The notes under the pieces were generated by a model, which searched no databases, had not been told where the DNA came from, and worked only from the letters and a program-made list of their open reading frames with translations. The position numbers and the translations under genes are program-made. 64,000 nt of DNA from Epiperipatus broadwayi (lineage: Eukaryota > Onychophora > Udeonychophora > Euonychophora > Peripatidae). How positions within the stretch are numbered: the stretch's first letter is position 1; each line of letters opens with the position of its first letter. The stretch spans positions 1,612,001 to 1,676,000 of the forward strand of contig JAQFVV010000152.1 in the NCBI GenBank assembly GCA_028023455.1. Direction: 5' to 3'. Shown piece after piece: positions 11,950-25,285 of this stretch.

Positions 11950-12346
11950 TGAGAGTTAGTAAGTATAAAAGAGAGGGAAGAAACATGGAGAGAATATAAG
12001 TGTGCTATTAAGAACAAAGAAAGTGAAAAAGATATTAATGCTAAACAGGAAAAAGGTACTTAAAAAGAAGAAGTTAGCTAAAATAGATAATTATAGAAAG
12101 AGAATGAAACTGAATAGTAAATTATTGGACGATATTAATAAAAGTGAAAGAGATGGAAGTAAAAAATTATGGAATTACATTAAAAGAAGAAATGTAGGGG
12201 AGAGAGAGATAGTATTACTGGATGAGGAGGGAATAGAGTGTAAATCTAGAGAAGAATTAGAGAGAATTTTGAATAGATATGTAATGGATATAAAAAAAGA
12301 TGTTAGATGTAAAGGACAGAAGGATAGAAAATATGAAAGCATATAG
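11950..12346 (+). pseudogene. LINE F1-A ORF2 linker segment
   Basis: A Lys-rich frame (12002-12346, 114 codons) between the endonuclease and RT domains, including SERDGSKKLWNYIKRR, which resembles the helical linker seen in many LINE ORF2 proteins. It has no catalytic motif. Confidence 0.5.
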
Positions 12347-12359
12347 TAATGGGAATATT

Positions 12360-13275
12360 ATGTTTACAGAAAATGAACTGAATGAGGCAGGAAAGAAATT
12401 GAGAAGTGGTAAGGCAAAGGTTTAGATAGATGGGCAGCAGAGATGGTAATGAATTTAGGGTTTAGAGCTAAAATTAAGCTATTATCATGTTTTAATAAGA
12501 TGGCACAGAAGAGAGTTTTTCTGGGTAGTTGGGGTAATATGAGAGTAGATTATTATTTAAAGGAAAATGTAAGCATTATAAAAAGTTAAAAAATTATAAA
12601 CTGACAGTGGTAACATCAGTTTTATATAAAGTTTTTTCATATATGGTGGCTGGAAGAGTGGCAAAATGGATGGAAAAAATAATGTAGTTGGGCAAATGCA
12701 GGGAGGTTTTAGGTCAAATTTGTGTATAGGAGATAGTTTATTTGTAGTTACACAACTTATGGATATGAGTAGAAATTCAGGTAGACAGTTATATATGAGT
12801 TTTATAGATATAGAGAAGGCATATGATAGAGTGAATAGAAATAGATTATGGATAAGTTTAGCAAATTTGGGAAAGTGGATGTTATTAAGAAGTTATATGA
12901 AAATAATTTCTATTCATATCAATTAGGGGATATAGAATCAGTTAAAGTTAAAAATGGGGTGGGACTAAGACAAGAATGTTCTATGTCACCTATTTTGTTT
13001 TTGTTGTATTTGAGTGAAATGGAGAGAGCAATAGAATACCATTAATAGGTGGCAAAAGAGTATATACATTGTCGGGTCTTTTTTTGCAGATGATGTCTTT
13101 TTGTGGTGCAGAAATAAAAGAAGATATGCAAGTATTGGTGATGAGATGCACAAGGGTGGATAAAGATATGGGGATTAAATTTAGTAAAGTTAATCAATAT
13201 AATGATAGTGAATACTGGAGAAAGAGAAGACAAAGATTTCTTATTGGAGGATATAAAGTTAAGTGTAGTGAATAG
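12360..13275 (+). pseudogene. LINE F1-A reverse transcriptase domain (broken)
   Basis: RT blocks appear in order: GKMQGGFRS-like stretch (here GQMQGGFRSN), FIDIEKAYDRVNR (block A, with catalytic Asp), GLRQECSMSPILF (block B; copy B reads GLRQGCPMSPILF), and FADD coded at 13083-13094 (block C, catalytic Asp pair). The frame shifts at least twice (near 12880 and 13060) and has stops, so it is dead. Copy B at 46651-47607 is uninterrupted over the same region and gives the intact order. Confidence 0.85.
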
Positions 13276-13375
13276 ATATAGTTATTTGGAAATTATCTTG
13301 AGTAATCAGAAAAATTGCTTGGATGAATGGGAGAAAAAATTGATAAATGAAGTAAAAAAAAAGGATTGATAAAGA

Positions 13376-14500
<1,125 letters not shown>

Positions 14501-14639
14501 GTGGAGAATGGAAAATGAAGGTAAAGTGACTAAGAGATTTCTTTGGGCATAGTTGCTGAGAGATTCCTGACTCTGTATAAGGGGAAGTCACAGTGCATCA
14601 CATCACGTAAAATATGAACATTTACAAGCTAACTTTATT

Positions 14640-15075
14640 TTGGATTTTTTTATATTTTCTCTTATAAAAAAACACAGAATTTGTACTTTTTAATTGTTTT
14701 TTTATTTACCTCAACAAATTTAGAACAAAAAAAATCAAACACAGAATTTATATTTTTAAATGTCTTTTTTTATTAATATCAACAAATGTACAACTTATTA
14801 CGGTTTTTTTTTGGGGGGAGGGGGTCTTTTTACCCTTTTCTTGTTATCATCAACAAATTTTCAACTTATTACAGCTGTATTTTTGATTTACTATTTTTGT
14901 TTAAAAAATAAATTCTAAAGTTAATATGCTTTTTTTTTGGTTTTGCTTTTTTTTTTTAAATAACATAAACAAATTTAAAACTTATTATACTTTTTTTTGT
15001 GATTCATTTTGTTTTGTTTTTTTTTAAAACAACATCAACAAATTTAAAACTTATTACACTTTTTTTTTAATTCCC
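14640..15075 (+). repeat. Irregular tandem repeat, about 68-bp period
   Basis: The motif CAACAAATTTAAAACTTATT, followed by a T-run, appears at 14712, 14780, 14851, 14967 and 15036 with substitutions (spacings 68, 71, 116 and 69). Units differ mainly in the length of the T-runs and in a G-rich insert near 14808-14825. Directly follows the LINE F1-A 3' end. Confidence 0.7.
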
Positions 15076-16299
15076 TTGAAGTAGTTTTATTTAGTCATCA
15101 TCCCATATCACTTGCTATGGTCACTAGTACTTAATATCTTTTCCACCAGTTTGAACTCTCACAGTCCAACGTATACAATCAGAATAATTTATTTTGATAT
15201 GTAATGGCATATATTTATGGGTATGTGTTAATATGTGCACACATTTAATATATTAATGTCTGTTTGCATATAATGTATACACAGTTATAAATGTAAAATG
15301 ATATAATTAAGTTGTGTGAATGTTATTATATGTGTGTAACCACTTACATATATATGCGAGAGAAGCCATAATGCAATAGATTTAAAGAAGCATTACAATT
15401 GTTTTAAATTAATATAAATTTGAAATATTATCAGTTAACAACTCTTTATTTAAATGCATTGGTATATAAATTTTAATTCCTGGGATAGTCTCACATACAT
15501 ATATTGTACCAGTCAGATGATGTATGTTGGTTTAACTCAGTTCGAATACTATGTGAAGTACTTTGAGGCCACCATACATGAGAAATAAAATCAAGAATAC
15601 TTTGGCCTCTGCCCTATTTGCCTATTCTCTAGTCTAACTATGAACCAACAACATATCTCAGATGCACATAAATTATTTTCTCACCCAGCCCAAAGCTTAC
15701 CATCAGAGAGAAACATGGATGAGAACACTTATGGTACTAAGTTAAATGTGCATAAAAAGTAATATGAATTAAGTGTTTGTGCATGCCTGGATCATTGGAC
15801 ACATAAAATAAAGGTTAAGCTAATCAGAAATTGAAATAAAATTAGAAAACTTTAGCTTTTTAGATTAAATAACATATTTCAATAAAAGGTAATGCTAAAT
15901 ATTTGAAAGGTTTTAATTATCCCCACTATTCCCCAATTGATTATATGATAAATAATTTGACAATAATGTGGAGAGCAATTATGTAACATTTTGTGGTCTA
16001 AATCTATATCTTCCCAACTTTAATAAAATTATTAACTTGAATCTCCTCGATAAAGCCAAATTAAAATAACTCTTTAACAAAGCATTTTCTAGTTGCTTTG
16101 TGGTTTATCAACAGTTTGAAAATATTTAAAGATTTCTTAAAATTAATTCTTATTTAATGGTGGAATGAATGCAAACAAAGCAGGCATTATCAAGGAGACC
16201 CAGTTGGCAGACAAAAAGAAACTTAACTATTATTTAGATGATGGGTACTATTTTAAATTGGAAAGTTTTAAATGAAAAAAATAATTTAAACCACAAATA
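15076..16299. other. Intergenic DNA, nothing recognised
   Basis: A segment at 15490-15810 is visibly less A+T-rich (tactttgaggccaccatac, cacccagcccaaagc) and may be an unidentified old repeat. No ORF above 60 codons supports a gene. Confidence 0.45.
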
Positions 16300-17772
16300 A
16301 AAAAAACAAGAAAACATTTATATACATTTTAAAATGAGGAATAGTGAAGAGGAAAAATTTCAGTATAAGTAAATGATCAAACGATAAAAATAAGATAAAT
16401 CTAATATTAGTATAATAAGAACAACAGTTACATTATAAACAGGAAGTAAAGACATAAGTAGCAAAAGGTATTTAGAAAAAGGGTAAGTAATAGTTCATGA
16501 GGAGATTTCATACAGTTACCAGTCCTTGTTCTTTGGATCCAGTTCCCTCGATGTGGTGGCTTGATTAAATACATGGGGAATTGTCTGAACAAGAAAATAG
16601 AAATTATGCAGCATTTTATCATAAAGTGCACAGACACGGCTCACAGTTCAGGTTTCTATTTGTTGGATATGTTACAGAATTTTGATGGTTTTAGGACCCC
16701 AGCAGCAGGAAAAACTGTTGTGCCTAGCCACCAAACATGGTCACGTCCACCAAATTGATATAAATTTTAATGGGTCGCATGTTTGAAATTAGATCAATAG
16801 GAATAAATCACTGGAACTCTTCAAAATAGGTTTTGCAATGCATTCAGAGTCAATCTCTGAATAATAATTTAGAATGAATCTCAGCGAATTTCAGCAGAGT
16901 TTCTTCAAGAACATTTAAAAGCGAAATCTGAATAATAATTTCAGGAACACATTTGACCGATTTTAACAACAAAATTTGATGAAGAACAAAAGCAGAAAAA
17001 ACAGCACTAGAACCAGCAGCTGGACAGAAAGAGATTTTAAAAGTAAAATCTAAATCATCTAAAACACAGGATCTGCATGAATACCAATAAGAACTCAGAA
17101 AAAGAGAAAAAATGAACGAAACCCAGTCTTTTGATCTCCTCTCCTTTTTATACCTTTTCAGGAACTACCCTTCTATTGTTTTGCATATGATTTTAGATCT
17201 TGATAAGCCCCCTATGCTCCTTTGTTTCAAGGTAACTTTTTTCAAAAAATAAACTTTTAATTTCTTATTATAGATTTCTGTATTTAACTTTTGAATTTGT
17301 ATTAATTAAAAAAGGCCATCTTTAATTTGCCTTGAATGGGCTAACTAATTGAAACATACCATTCCTTTAGAAATGTTAGCAGGCTTATCTCAAAATAAAA
17401 TCATATGCCATATTTTAACAAAAATTAAAAAATATATATATTACTATTTCCTTTAATAAAATAACATTTTATTTCAACAGAATTTTGCATTAAATCATAT
17501 ATACACACTTGACGTTTATATATGTTTGATTAATAAGTTTTAAAAGTAAATTTTAATAGCAATTTAATCTTAACAGAATTTATTTTAAAAGAAATATTTT
17601 AATGCAAATATAAATTTAAATACTGTCAAGTAAGCAAAATGAACATATTAATTTTAGCTTTAATGCAAAACCCTGCTGACACTGGACTATAAACTTAATT
17701 CAGGTCTACGATATTAGTTAAGTTTATAGAAGGCTGTGAAGCATGGATTGGACTTCCAGATCCATTGCTTCA
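16300..17772 (-). mobile_element. LTR A1 (3' LTR of minus-strand LTR element A)
   Basis: About 1.47 kb, nearly identical to 23455-24938. On the minus strand it starts TGAAGCAATGG at 17772 and carries a TATA box (GGTATAAAAAGG, about 17145-17156) followed by a leader. The preceding minus-strand bases (ctattgggaaa) could be a short polypurine tract. The left (3') boundary is uncertain: A2 has an extra ~50 bp that does not align here. The plus-strand 65-codon frame at 16561-16758 and the minus frame at 16428-16637 are incidental. Confidence 0.75.
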
Positions 17773-19458
17773 TTTCCCAATAGTTAGTAAGAAAAAATGT
17801 TAAAAAAATGCAGTTGATTCAGGTCAGAGATAAAAATTTGTGCAAGGTGAGTTCAAGCCTACTCTTTAACTTGCTGTAATATTTACTTTATTAACTAACT
17901 AACGGTCTTTCTTTTCTTTATCATATAACTAACGGTCTATCCATAATTCAATATCATATACCTAAATCGGTTCCAGTATTGTTCCTAATCTTACAAGTTA
18001 TTTTATTTTTTTAATTTCTGTATTTTTCGGGGCCCAGTGCTATGCAAGATTTTAGGTTTCGGTTTCTAACATTATACTCTTTTTATGTTGTGACTATCTT
18101 TCAAAAGAAAAACATTTTTTCGGCATTCCTTTTTCAGCATGTCTGGTCCTTGATATATTAGAAAAAACTTTTTAAATTCTTTCCGCAATGCATTACTTGG
18201 CCTAGAATATCTCATTCATACTTGCTTTCCTTGCCTGAATTGATATTGCAGGTTTAGATTTCTCTTCTTGCGATGCCGAGCCATATGTCTTAATTTTTCA
18301 CATGCCATCTTTTCTTGCTCAGTCATATTCTGGACTTGAAAAAAAAATTTTAAGCTATCTACGTGGTGTCTAAGGTTTCCACCTGGTTCTTCTCTAAAAA
18401 ATTTTATGTGGCTAAACTTTGCCACAGGTGTTATAGGATTCCTTATTTGACTGCTTTGTTGTGTCTGGATTTGGTTCAAAGTCTGATGATTGTTTGTTTT
18501 CTCACTGTCTTCCTTCAGTTGCCCATTTTCTTCTCCACATCATATGTCATGTTTTATAGACATGTACCAATGTTGAGTGGTTCTGCCTATTTCATCATTG
18601 CTCGAGGATTTCATATCAGTGTCATCTTGTTCTTGAGTTTCATGTTTATCCTGCCACATTACTTGAGTGTAATCATCTGGTGATGCTTTTGTCACAATAC
18701 TCTGTTTTTGATGGAATTCCATATTTTTCTCTAAACAGTTTCATCTTTGTGCTGTATTTCCCATGAATTGTTGAAACATGGTCATCATCATTTTTCTTTT
18801 CTCTCTCATTTCTTTGATGAGAGCTTCCCAATTATATTCTTAGTCATTTCTCAGCCTATTCTGTTCTTCCATTTTCTAATACTGGCTATTTTGTTTGACA
18901 ATAACTTATAACTTATTTTCATGTTTGATGAAAATTTAAGTCTATCTCTACTAACCTAGAGACAACAAGAAAAAAAACTAATCAAGATAAATATATTTTA
19001 CTATAAGTGTTTAGCTGCTATATACTTTTGTATATTCTTTTACTTTTTACTAAAACAAAATTTTACTTCTTTGTAAAATAGATCAATATTGTAAGATTTA
19101 TGTTATATAACTAATTCTTTTACTTTTGTAGTGTATTTAGAAATCACAACTTTGCCTACTTAACGAGGTCCTATTTTACACAAATGCCCAAATGTGTCAG
19201 TTTTACAATGGAAAAAAAATCTTGCCCTGTCTGTGTCTGTTTTATATTAATCCTACATATATGAAACTCTTCAATTTACTTCTATATATATTTGACTCTT
19301 AAAGTCGCAGCAATTAATTTAATACTCAAAATAAAACAACTTTCAGCTTGACCCAGCTTTCTCTGACTCCTGAAACAACTAAAAAAATGCATTTACATTA
19401 ATACATCAAGTTTATATATATCCAAAGGGAATGTGTGCGCATATATATATATATATAT
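17773..19458 (-). other. Internal region of LTR element A, first part
   Basis: Lies between LTR A1 and the nested element B. Apart from the gag remnant it has no recognisable pol motif. It continues at 22981-23407 beyond element B. Confidence 0.5.
18216..18872 (-). pseudogene. gag remnant of LTR element A
   Basis: The minus-strand frame opens with ATG at 18872. It begins MEEQNRL, has a stop about ten codons in, continues with a Met/Lys-rich helix (MREKRKMMMTMFQQF), an acidic stretch near 18720-18640, and ends with REEPGGNLRHHVDSLKFFF and MTEQEKMACEKL. The last part resembles the capsid-like domain of Ty3/gypsy Gag (FxGxxxxxxxxFxxxFxxxxxxxxMxxxEK). It is broken by stops and frameshifts. The protein would form the particle that packages element RNA. 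No pol follows, so element A is internally deleted. Confidence 0.6.
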
Positions 19459-20868
19459 TGTAACGTTTAATTATATACATTGCAAATATATTGGCATTTG
19501 GTAAAAGCTAAAAAAATAAAAGTAAATTTAGATTTTTTTTGGACTAATTTTTTTTTTAAAAAAAAACATACAATGAAAGTTTAATTATTCTTTCGTTTTT
19601 TTTTTTTTTATGTAAGTAGAAATAAAAGTAGAATTGGAGAGAACAAAAGAATTCCAAAAGTAAAATAAAAAAAGATAAGAGAAAGTAAAAATATTTTGGC
19701 TAATTAAAGATGGCCGAAAAACTTGATAAGAAAAGAGAACTTTATAATGTAAATTTTATAAAGAATCTACAAGAGTATGAACCAAAAAAACATCATGAGA
19801 ATAGCATGCGCAGAAGTCTAAGAACTGGACCTCGGGTATAAAAAGGCGGGATTCAGTTGGAAGAACGTCTTGTTCCGTTAGTCTCTCTAGTCAGTCCTGG
19901 ATAACAATAATACATCCAGGATCACCCTACACTGAAATAATTCAGCATATCGGAGTAAACCGGAGCTTCTGTGAACATCATGCCTGAAGATGTACATCAG
20001 GAAAAGCCTTCGTGACCGACTAGGAGAATGGACCACAAGATCAAATAATAACCAAGATCAACTAATAATCAAAGGCCATGAGCTCAATTCAACCCCGAAA
20101 AACTATGCATAGTTATCTACTACTGAATTCACAAAACTTACCAGTAAGTAATGCTTCATTACTCCTGATTGTGACCAAATTAAATGTTTTCAAACAATTT
20201 CTAAAAGTATGTTTAAACAATCCCGATAGAGACATTAAATTTCTTGTGCAAGAGACATTCATTATTTAGTGACTTTCTAGAAAAAATTTGGAAGTGAGCT
20301 GTAATTGTAAAATTGTTTTTTATTAATTGATTCACGTCTGAATTGTGTTCTCTCCAATTTATTTGATAAATAATTCCCTTTCAAATTTTATTTTTTAATC
20401 TATTATAATAAAAAATATTTCTAATACCAATTTTCATTTGTGCATTATTAATAATAGTTATTATTTTTTATTATTAAATTTATTATTAGTTTAAGAAGAT
20501 TTAAGAATGTAATTTACCTTTGCCAATATGTTTGAAGAAGCCCAGGAATAATAATCTTGAAAAAATAATTCTTGTTACGGTATGATGTAATACCGATTAG
20601 TTTAAAAATATCTTTTCTTTTTAATTTTCGAGATGCTATGTGACGGTTCAGTGGGTTCTTGCAGAACTCTGGTGCCTTTCAAATAAATTAAAAGCTGATG
20701 TCATCGATAGCATAATTCTCAACAATTACAAGGCCGAGTTGATCAGGAAATATAGCTATGTTTTTAATAGAAATCGAAATACAACTTTCTTCTTTTTAAC
20801 ATGGCTTGATCAACTTGTGCGCAATTTATATTAGCATGTAGAGGCCTAACAAAATGGAAAACGTTATA
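19459..20868 (+). mobile_element. 5' LTR of element B
   Basis: 1410 bp, starting TGTAACG and ending CGTTATA, so the termini are imperfect inverted repeats. It has a near-identical partner at 21575-22980. It contains a TATA box (GGTATAAAAAGG, about 19834-19845), then a leader with several CG dinucleotides, an ATG at 20078 and a splice-donor consensus at 20144. Inserted in an (AT)n run; the flanking target duplication (ATAT) cannot be told from the run itself. Confidence 0.85.
20078..20269 (+). CDS. LTR-embedded short ORF of element B, with splice donor
   Basis: 63 codons if unspliced. It begins MSSIQPRKTMHSYLLL. After 22 codons the DNA reads CCA|GTAAGT, a consensus splice donor (GT at 20144), so the likely coding exon is codons 1-22, joined in phase 0 to a downstream exon. 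The 3' LTR copy keeps the frame and the donor (CCG|GTAAGT, GT at 22256) but its ATG has become GTG. The position (about 230 bp after the TATA box) suggests an N-terminal exon of the element's gag. No similarity recognised. Whether it is translated is unknown. Confidence 0.4.
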   Translation: MSSIQPRKTMHSYLLLNSQNLPVSNASLLLIVTKLNVFKQFLKVCLNNPDRDIKFLVQETFII

Positions 20869-21574
20869 ATGGCTTACCCAACTACGGCTTTGATTTAACT
20901 ACCACAACCTGAGATAAGTTGTAATGATAAAAAATGTTACAACATTGACCCAAAAGAAACTCACAGCCGGAAAATAAATAGCAATTTTTTTTTAAAAAAA
21001 AAACTAACTAACTAATTAAACCTGATTATTAAAATATAAAAAAATATTTTTTTAATATGACTTCCAGAAAGAAAAAAATGTATGTATATTTTTTTTGATA
21101 TGTCTAAAATAAAACACGATCATGGCTGGTGTAGATGTAAGTCACAAGTATTTGACCGGGTAGGCTGTTACTGAAGAGGGGAAAAACATAGCCCCGAGTC
21201 CTAGTATGCAGTATATTAACATAAGACCACCTTTATATGCCCATCAGACTATTTCTAGAAGGGATCCCAATAAAGGGGAAGGCAGATCAAGTTGGACCAA
21301 GTTTCCACGAGCCTGTAAGACTCAAAATGATGGGCTTCTTATCGTTACTATTACACTAAAGTGGAAAGAACACAGATGAATGTGAAATATTTTCCATTCC
21401 TGCTGTATTAGACCTAAAAGTGGGCATTAAAGCAAAACGTCGCTTGTTGAATGAGTCTACATGACACATCAGTATGCTACTACATAAAAAAAACCCACGA
21501 ATATGAATTTAAAAACAAGAATAAAATTAGTGTAAACCCCTATTTTATTCTCATCATCCGGGCACTGGTGGTAT
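20869..21574 (+). mobile_element. Internal region of element B (non-coding)
   Basis: Only ~700 bp between the LTRs. No gag or pol frame is seen. The body is thus much shorter than an autonomous element and depends on others for proteins (TRIM/LARD-like), or it is an internal deletion. The segment 21120-21460 is higher in G+C (cgagtcctagtatgcagta, ggggaaggcagatcaag) and may hold the packaging signal. The bases just before the 3' LTR (gggcactggtggtat) are only weakly purine-rich. Confidence 0.7.
20870..20888 (+). promoter_or_regulatory. Primer binding site of element B
   Basis: TGGCTTACCCAACTACGGC begins one base after the LTR end. It starts with TGG, the complement of a tRNA 3' CCA end, and is in the place expected of a PBS. 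The tRNA is not identified. Confidence 0.6.
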
Positions 21575-22980
21575 TGTAATGTTTAATTATATACATTGCA
21601 AATATATTGGCATTTGGTAAAAGCTAAAAAAATAAAAGTAAATTTAGATTTTTTTTGGACTAATTTTTTTTTAAAAAAAAATAACGTACAATGAAAGTTT
21701 AATTATTCTTTCATTTTTTTTTGTGTAAGTAGAAATAAAAGTAGAATTGCAGAAAACAAAAGAATTCCAAAAGTAAAATAAAAAAAGATAAGAGAAAGTA
21801 AAAATATTTTGGCTAATTAAAGATGGCTGAAAAACTTGATAAGAAAAAAGAACTTTATAACGCAAATTTTATAAAGAATCTACAAAATTATGAACCAAAA
21901 AACACCATGATAATAGCATGCACAGAAGTCTGAAAACTGGACCTCGGGTATAAAAAGGAGGGATTCGGTTGGAAAAACGTCTTGTTCTGTTAGACTCTCT
22001 AGTCAGTCCTGGATAACAATAATACATCCAGGATCACCCTACACTGAAATAATTCGGCATGTCGGAGTGAACCAGAGCTTCTGCGAACATCATGCCTGAA
22101 AATGTACACCAGGAAAAGCCTTCATGACTGACTAGGAGAATGGACCACAAGATCAAATAATAACCAAGATCAACTAATAATCAAAGGCCGTGAGCTCAAT
22201 TCAACCCCGAAAAACTATGCATAGTTATCTACTACTGAATTCACAAAACTTACCGGTAAGTAATGCTTCATTACTTTTTATTGTGACCAAATTAAACGTT
22301 TTCAAACAATTTCTAAAAGTATGTTTAAACAATCCCGATGGAGACATTAAATTTCTTGTGCAAGAGACATTCATTATTTAGTGACTTTCTAAAAGAAATT
22401 TGGAAGTGAGCTGTAATTGTAAAATTGTTTTTTATTAATTGATTCATGTCTGAATTGTGTTCTCTCCAATTTATTTGATAAATAATTGCCTTTCAAATTT
22501 TATTTTTTAATCTATTATAATAAAAAATATTTCTAATACCAATTTTCATTTGTGCATTATTAATAATAGTTATTATTTTTTATTATTAAATTTATTATTA
22601 GTTTAAGAAGATTTAAGAATGTAATTTACCTTTGCCAATATGTTTGAATAAGCCCAGGAATAATAATTTTGAAAAAATAATTCTCGTTACGGTATGATGT
22701 AATACCGATTAGTTTAAAAATATCTTTTTTTTTTAATTTTTAAGATGCTATGTGACGGTTCAGTGGGTTCTTGCAGAACTCTGGTGCCTTTCAAATAAAT
22801 TAAAAGCTAATGTCGTCGATAGCATAATTCTCAACAATTACAAGGCCGAGTTGATCAGGAAATATAGCTATGTTTTTAATAGAAATCGAAATACAACTTT
22901 CTTCTTTTTAACATAGCTTGATCAACTCGCACACAATTTATATTAGCATGTAGAGGCCTAGCAAAATGGAAAACGTTATA
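21575..22980 (+). mobile_element. 3' LTR of element B
   Basis: 1406 bp, starts TGTAATG and ends CGTTATA. It differs from the 5' LTR by scattered substitutions and small indels only, so the insertion is fairly young. The embedded exon at 22190-22255 keeps its frame but lacks the ATG. A pyrimidine-rich stretch with AG near 22900-22916 (cttctttttaacatag) could act as a splice acceptor; the 5' LTR has GG there. Confidence 0.85.
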
Positions 22981-23407
22981 ATATATATATATGTCATGTT
23001 TAAATTATTTTGGCTCACTAAGCATACATTATTATTTTGATCATCTATTATACTTATGGTTTGGTTTATTGTAATCCGATATGAGCAATTACACTTGCTG
23101 AAAAATTTATTTGATAGGAGGGCACCAGTCAACAAGGTGATAGCCATATCAAATATACATTTTATGGATAATGATCCAAGCACACATTGATAAAGATTTA
23201 TAAAGTTTAACGCAATTAAAATTTATTTTAAGTTTCACTTCTCTTTCAAAAAATAAATTTCTTCCTCATATTGATTCTGTTAAATGACAAAAATCTCTGC
23301 CCAAATAAATAAATGCTATATTAAATGATTTTAAAATTTTATCTAGGACGTATAACAACTAAGTAAGGTAATATGTATGACCTGGATTTGAAACCATGCT
23401 ACCATTT
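22981..23407 (-). other. Internal region of element A, second part
   Basis: Resumes element A after nested element B, beginning in the same (AT)n run. It ends at the primer binding site of element A. No coding motif was recognised. Confidence 0.5.
23384..23404 (-). promoter_or_regulatory. Primer binding site of element A
   Basis: On the plus strand the 21 bases end in CCA and include GGATTTGAAACC, like a tRNA T-arm and acceptor 3' end; the minus strand therefore starts TGGTAGCATGG, a PBS. It lies three bases from the candidate LTR end (TGGTCATAAC on the plus strand at 23408). This fixes element A as minus strand. Confidence 0.65.
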
Positions 23408-24938
23408 TGGTCATAACAAAAAAATACAAATTTAAACAGCCAAAGTACGATTAACAAAAGAAAAAATACAAAAAAAAATTTATATACATTTTAAAATGAG
23501 AAATAGCGAAGGGGAAAATTTTCAGTATAAGTAAATGATCAAATGATAAAAATAAGATAAATCTAATATTAGTATAATAAGAACAACAGTTACATTATAA
23601 ATGGAAATTAAAGACATAAGTAGTGAAAGATATTTAGAAAAACGGTAAGTAATAGTTCATGAAGAGGTTCATACCGTTACCGGTCCTTGTTCTTTGGATC
23701 CAGTTCCCTCGATGTGGTGGCTTGATTAAATATGTGGGGATTTGTCCGGACAAGGAAATGGAAATTATGCAGCATTTTATTATGAAGTGCACAGACATGG
23801 CTCACAGTTCAGGTTTCTATTTGTTGGACATGTTATGGCATTTTCATGGTTTTAGGACCCCAGCAGCAGGCAAAGCTGTTGTGCCTAGCTGCCAAACATG
23901 GTTGCATCCACCAAATTGATATAAATTGTAATGGGTCGCATGCTTGAAATTAGATCAATAGAAGTAAATTGCTGGAACTCTTCAAAATAGGTTTTGCAAT
24001 GCATTCAGAGTCAATCTCTGAATAATAATTTAGAATGAATCTTGGTGAATTTTAGCAGAGTTTCTTCAAGAACAAAATTTAAAAGCAAAATCTGAATAAT
24101 AAATTCAGGAACACATTTGATGATTTTAACAACAAAATCTGATGAAGTACAAACAGCAGAAGAAACAGCACTAGGACCAGCCGCCAAACAGAAAGAGATT
24201 TTAAAAGTAAAATCTAAATCATCTAAAATACAGGATCTGCATGAATACCCGTAAGAACTCAGAAAAAGAGAAAGAATAAATGAAACCCAGTCTTTTGATC
24301 TCTTCTCCTTTTTATACCTTTTCAGGAGCTACCCTTCTATTGTTTTGCATATGATTTTAGATCTTGATAAGCTCCCTACGCTCCTTTGTTTCAAGGTAAC
24401 TTTTTTCAAAAAATAAACTTTTAATTTCTTATTATAGATTTCTGTATTTAACTTTTGAATTTGTATTAATTAAAAAAGGCCATCTTTAATTTGCCTTGAA
24501 TGGGCTAACTAATTGAAACATACCATTCCTTTAGAAATGTTAGCAGGCTTATCTCAAAATAAAATCATATGCCATATTTTAACAAAAATTAAAAAATATA
24601 TATATTACTATTTCCTTTAATAAAATAACATTTTATTTCAACAGAATTTTGCATTAAATCATATATATTTATGCTTAACGTTTATATATGTTTGATTAAT
24701 AAGTTTTAAAAGTAAATGTTAATAGCAATTTATTCTTAATGGAATTTATTGTAAAAGAAATATTTTAATGCAAATACAAATTTAAATACCGTTAAGTAAG
24801 CAAAATGAACGTATTAATTTTAACTTTAATGCAAAACCCTGCTGATACTGGACTATAAACTTAATTCAGATCTACAATATTAGTTAAGTTTATAGAAGGC
24901 TGTGAAGCATGGATCGGACTTCCAGATCCATTGCTTCA
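23408..24938 (-). mobile_element. LTR A2 (5' LTR of element A)
   Basis: About 1.53 kb and near-identical to A1 from 23465 on. On the minus strand it begins TGAAGCAATGG at 24938, with a TATA box at about 24310-24321 and then a leader. Element A spans 16300-24938; removing element B (3522 bp) leaves about 5.1 kb, of which only ~2.1 kb is internal. Confidence 0.8.
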
Positions 24939-25285
24939 ATATAATAAAATGTTTACAAACTTAAACTCTTTAAAATAGTTTTCTGTTTTTTTAAAAAAGT
25001 TGTACATTCTTGGAAAGCCATCTGTAAGCAATTAATGAAACTTGAGATTAAAATTTTAAATGTATTTTTTTGTATCAAAAACAAACTTTATTAAACCAGA
25101 AAATAAATAAATAAATACATAATACTGTATGATAAAATCAATAGGCAAATTAAATATCAATAGGCAAAATCTGCCAAGTGTTAACAAGTAAATAATATAA
25201 AAAAAAAGAATAAAAATACAATTTTTTATATATATATGTCTTTTCTAAAAAAAAAAAAGGTAATTTATAATATCCAACCTGGTCT

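Noticed and set aside
11563-12017. Minus-strand ORFs of 94 and 103 codons
   Set aside because: Opposite LINE F1-A ORF2; A-rich coding strands give long open antisense frames.
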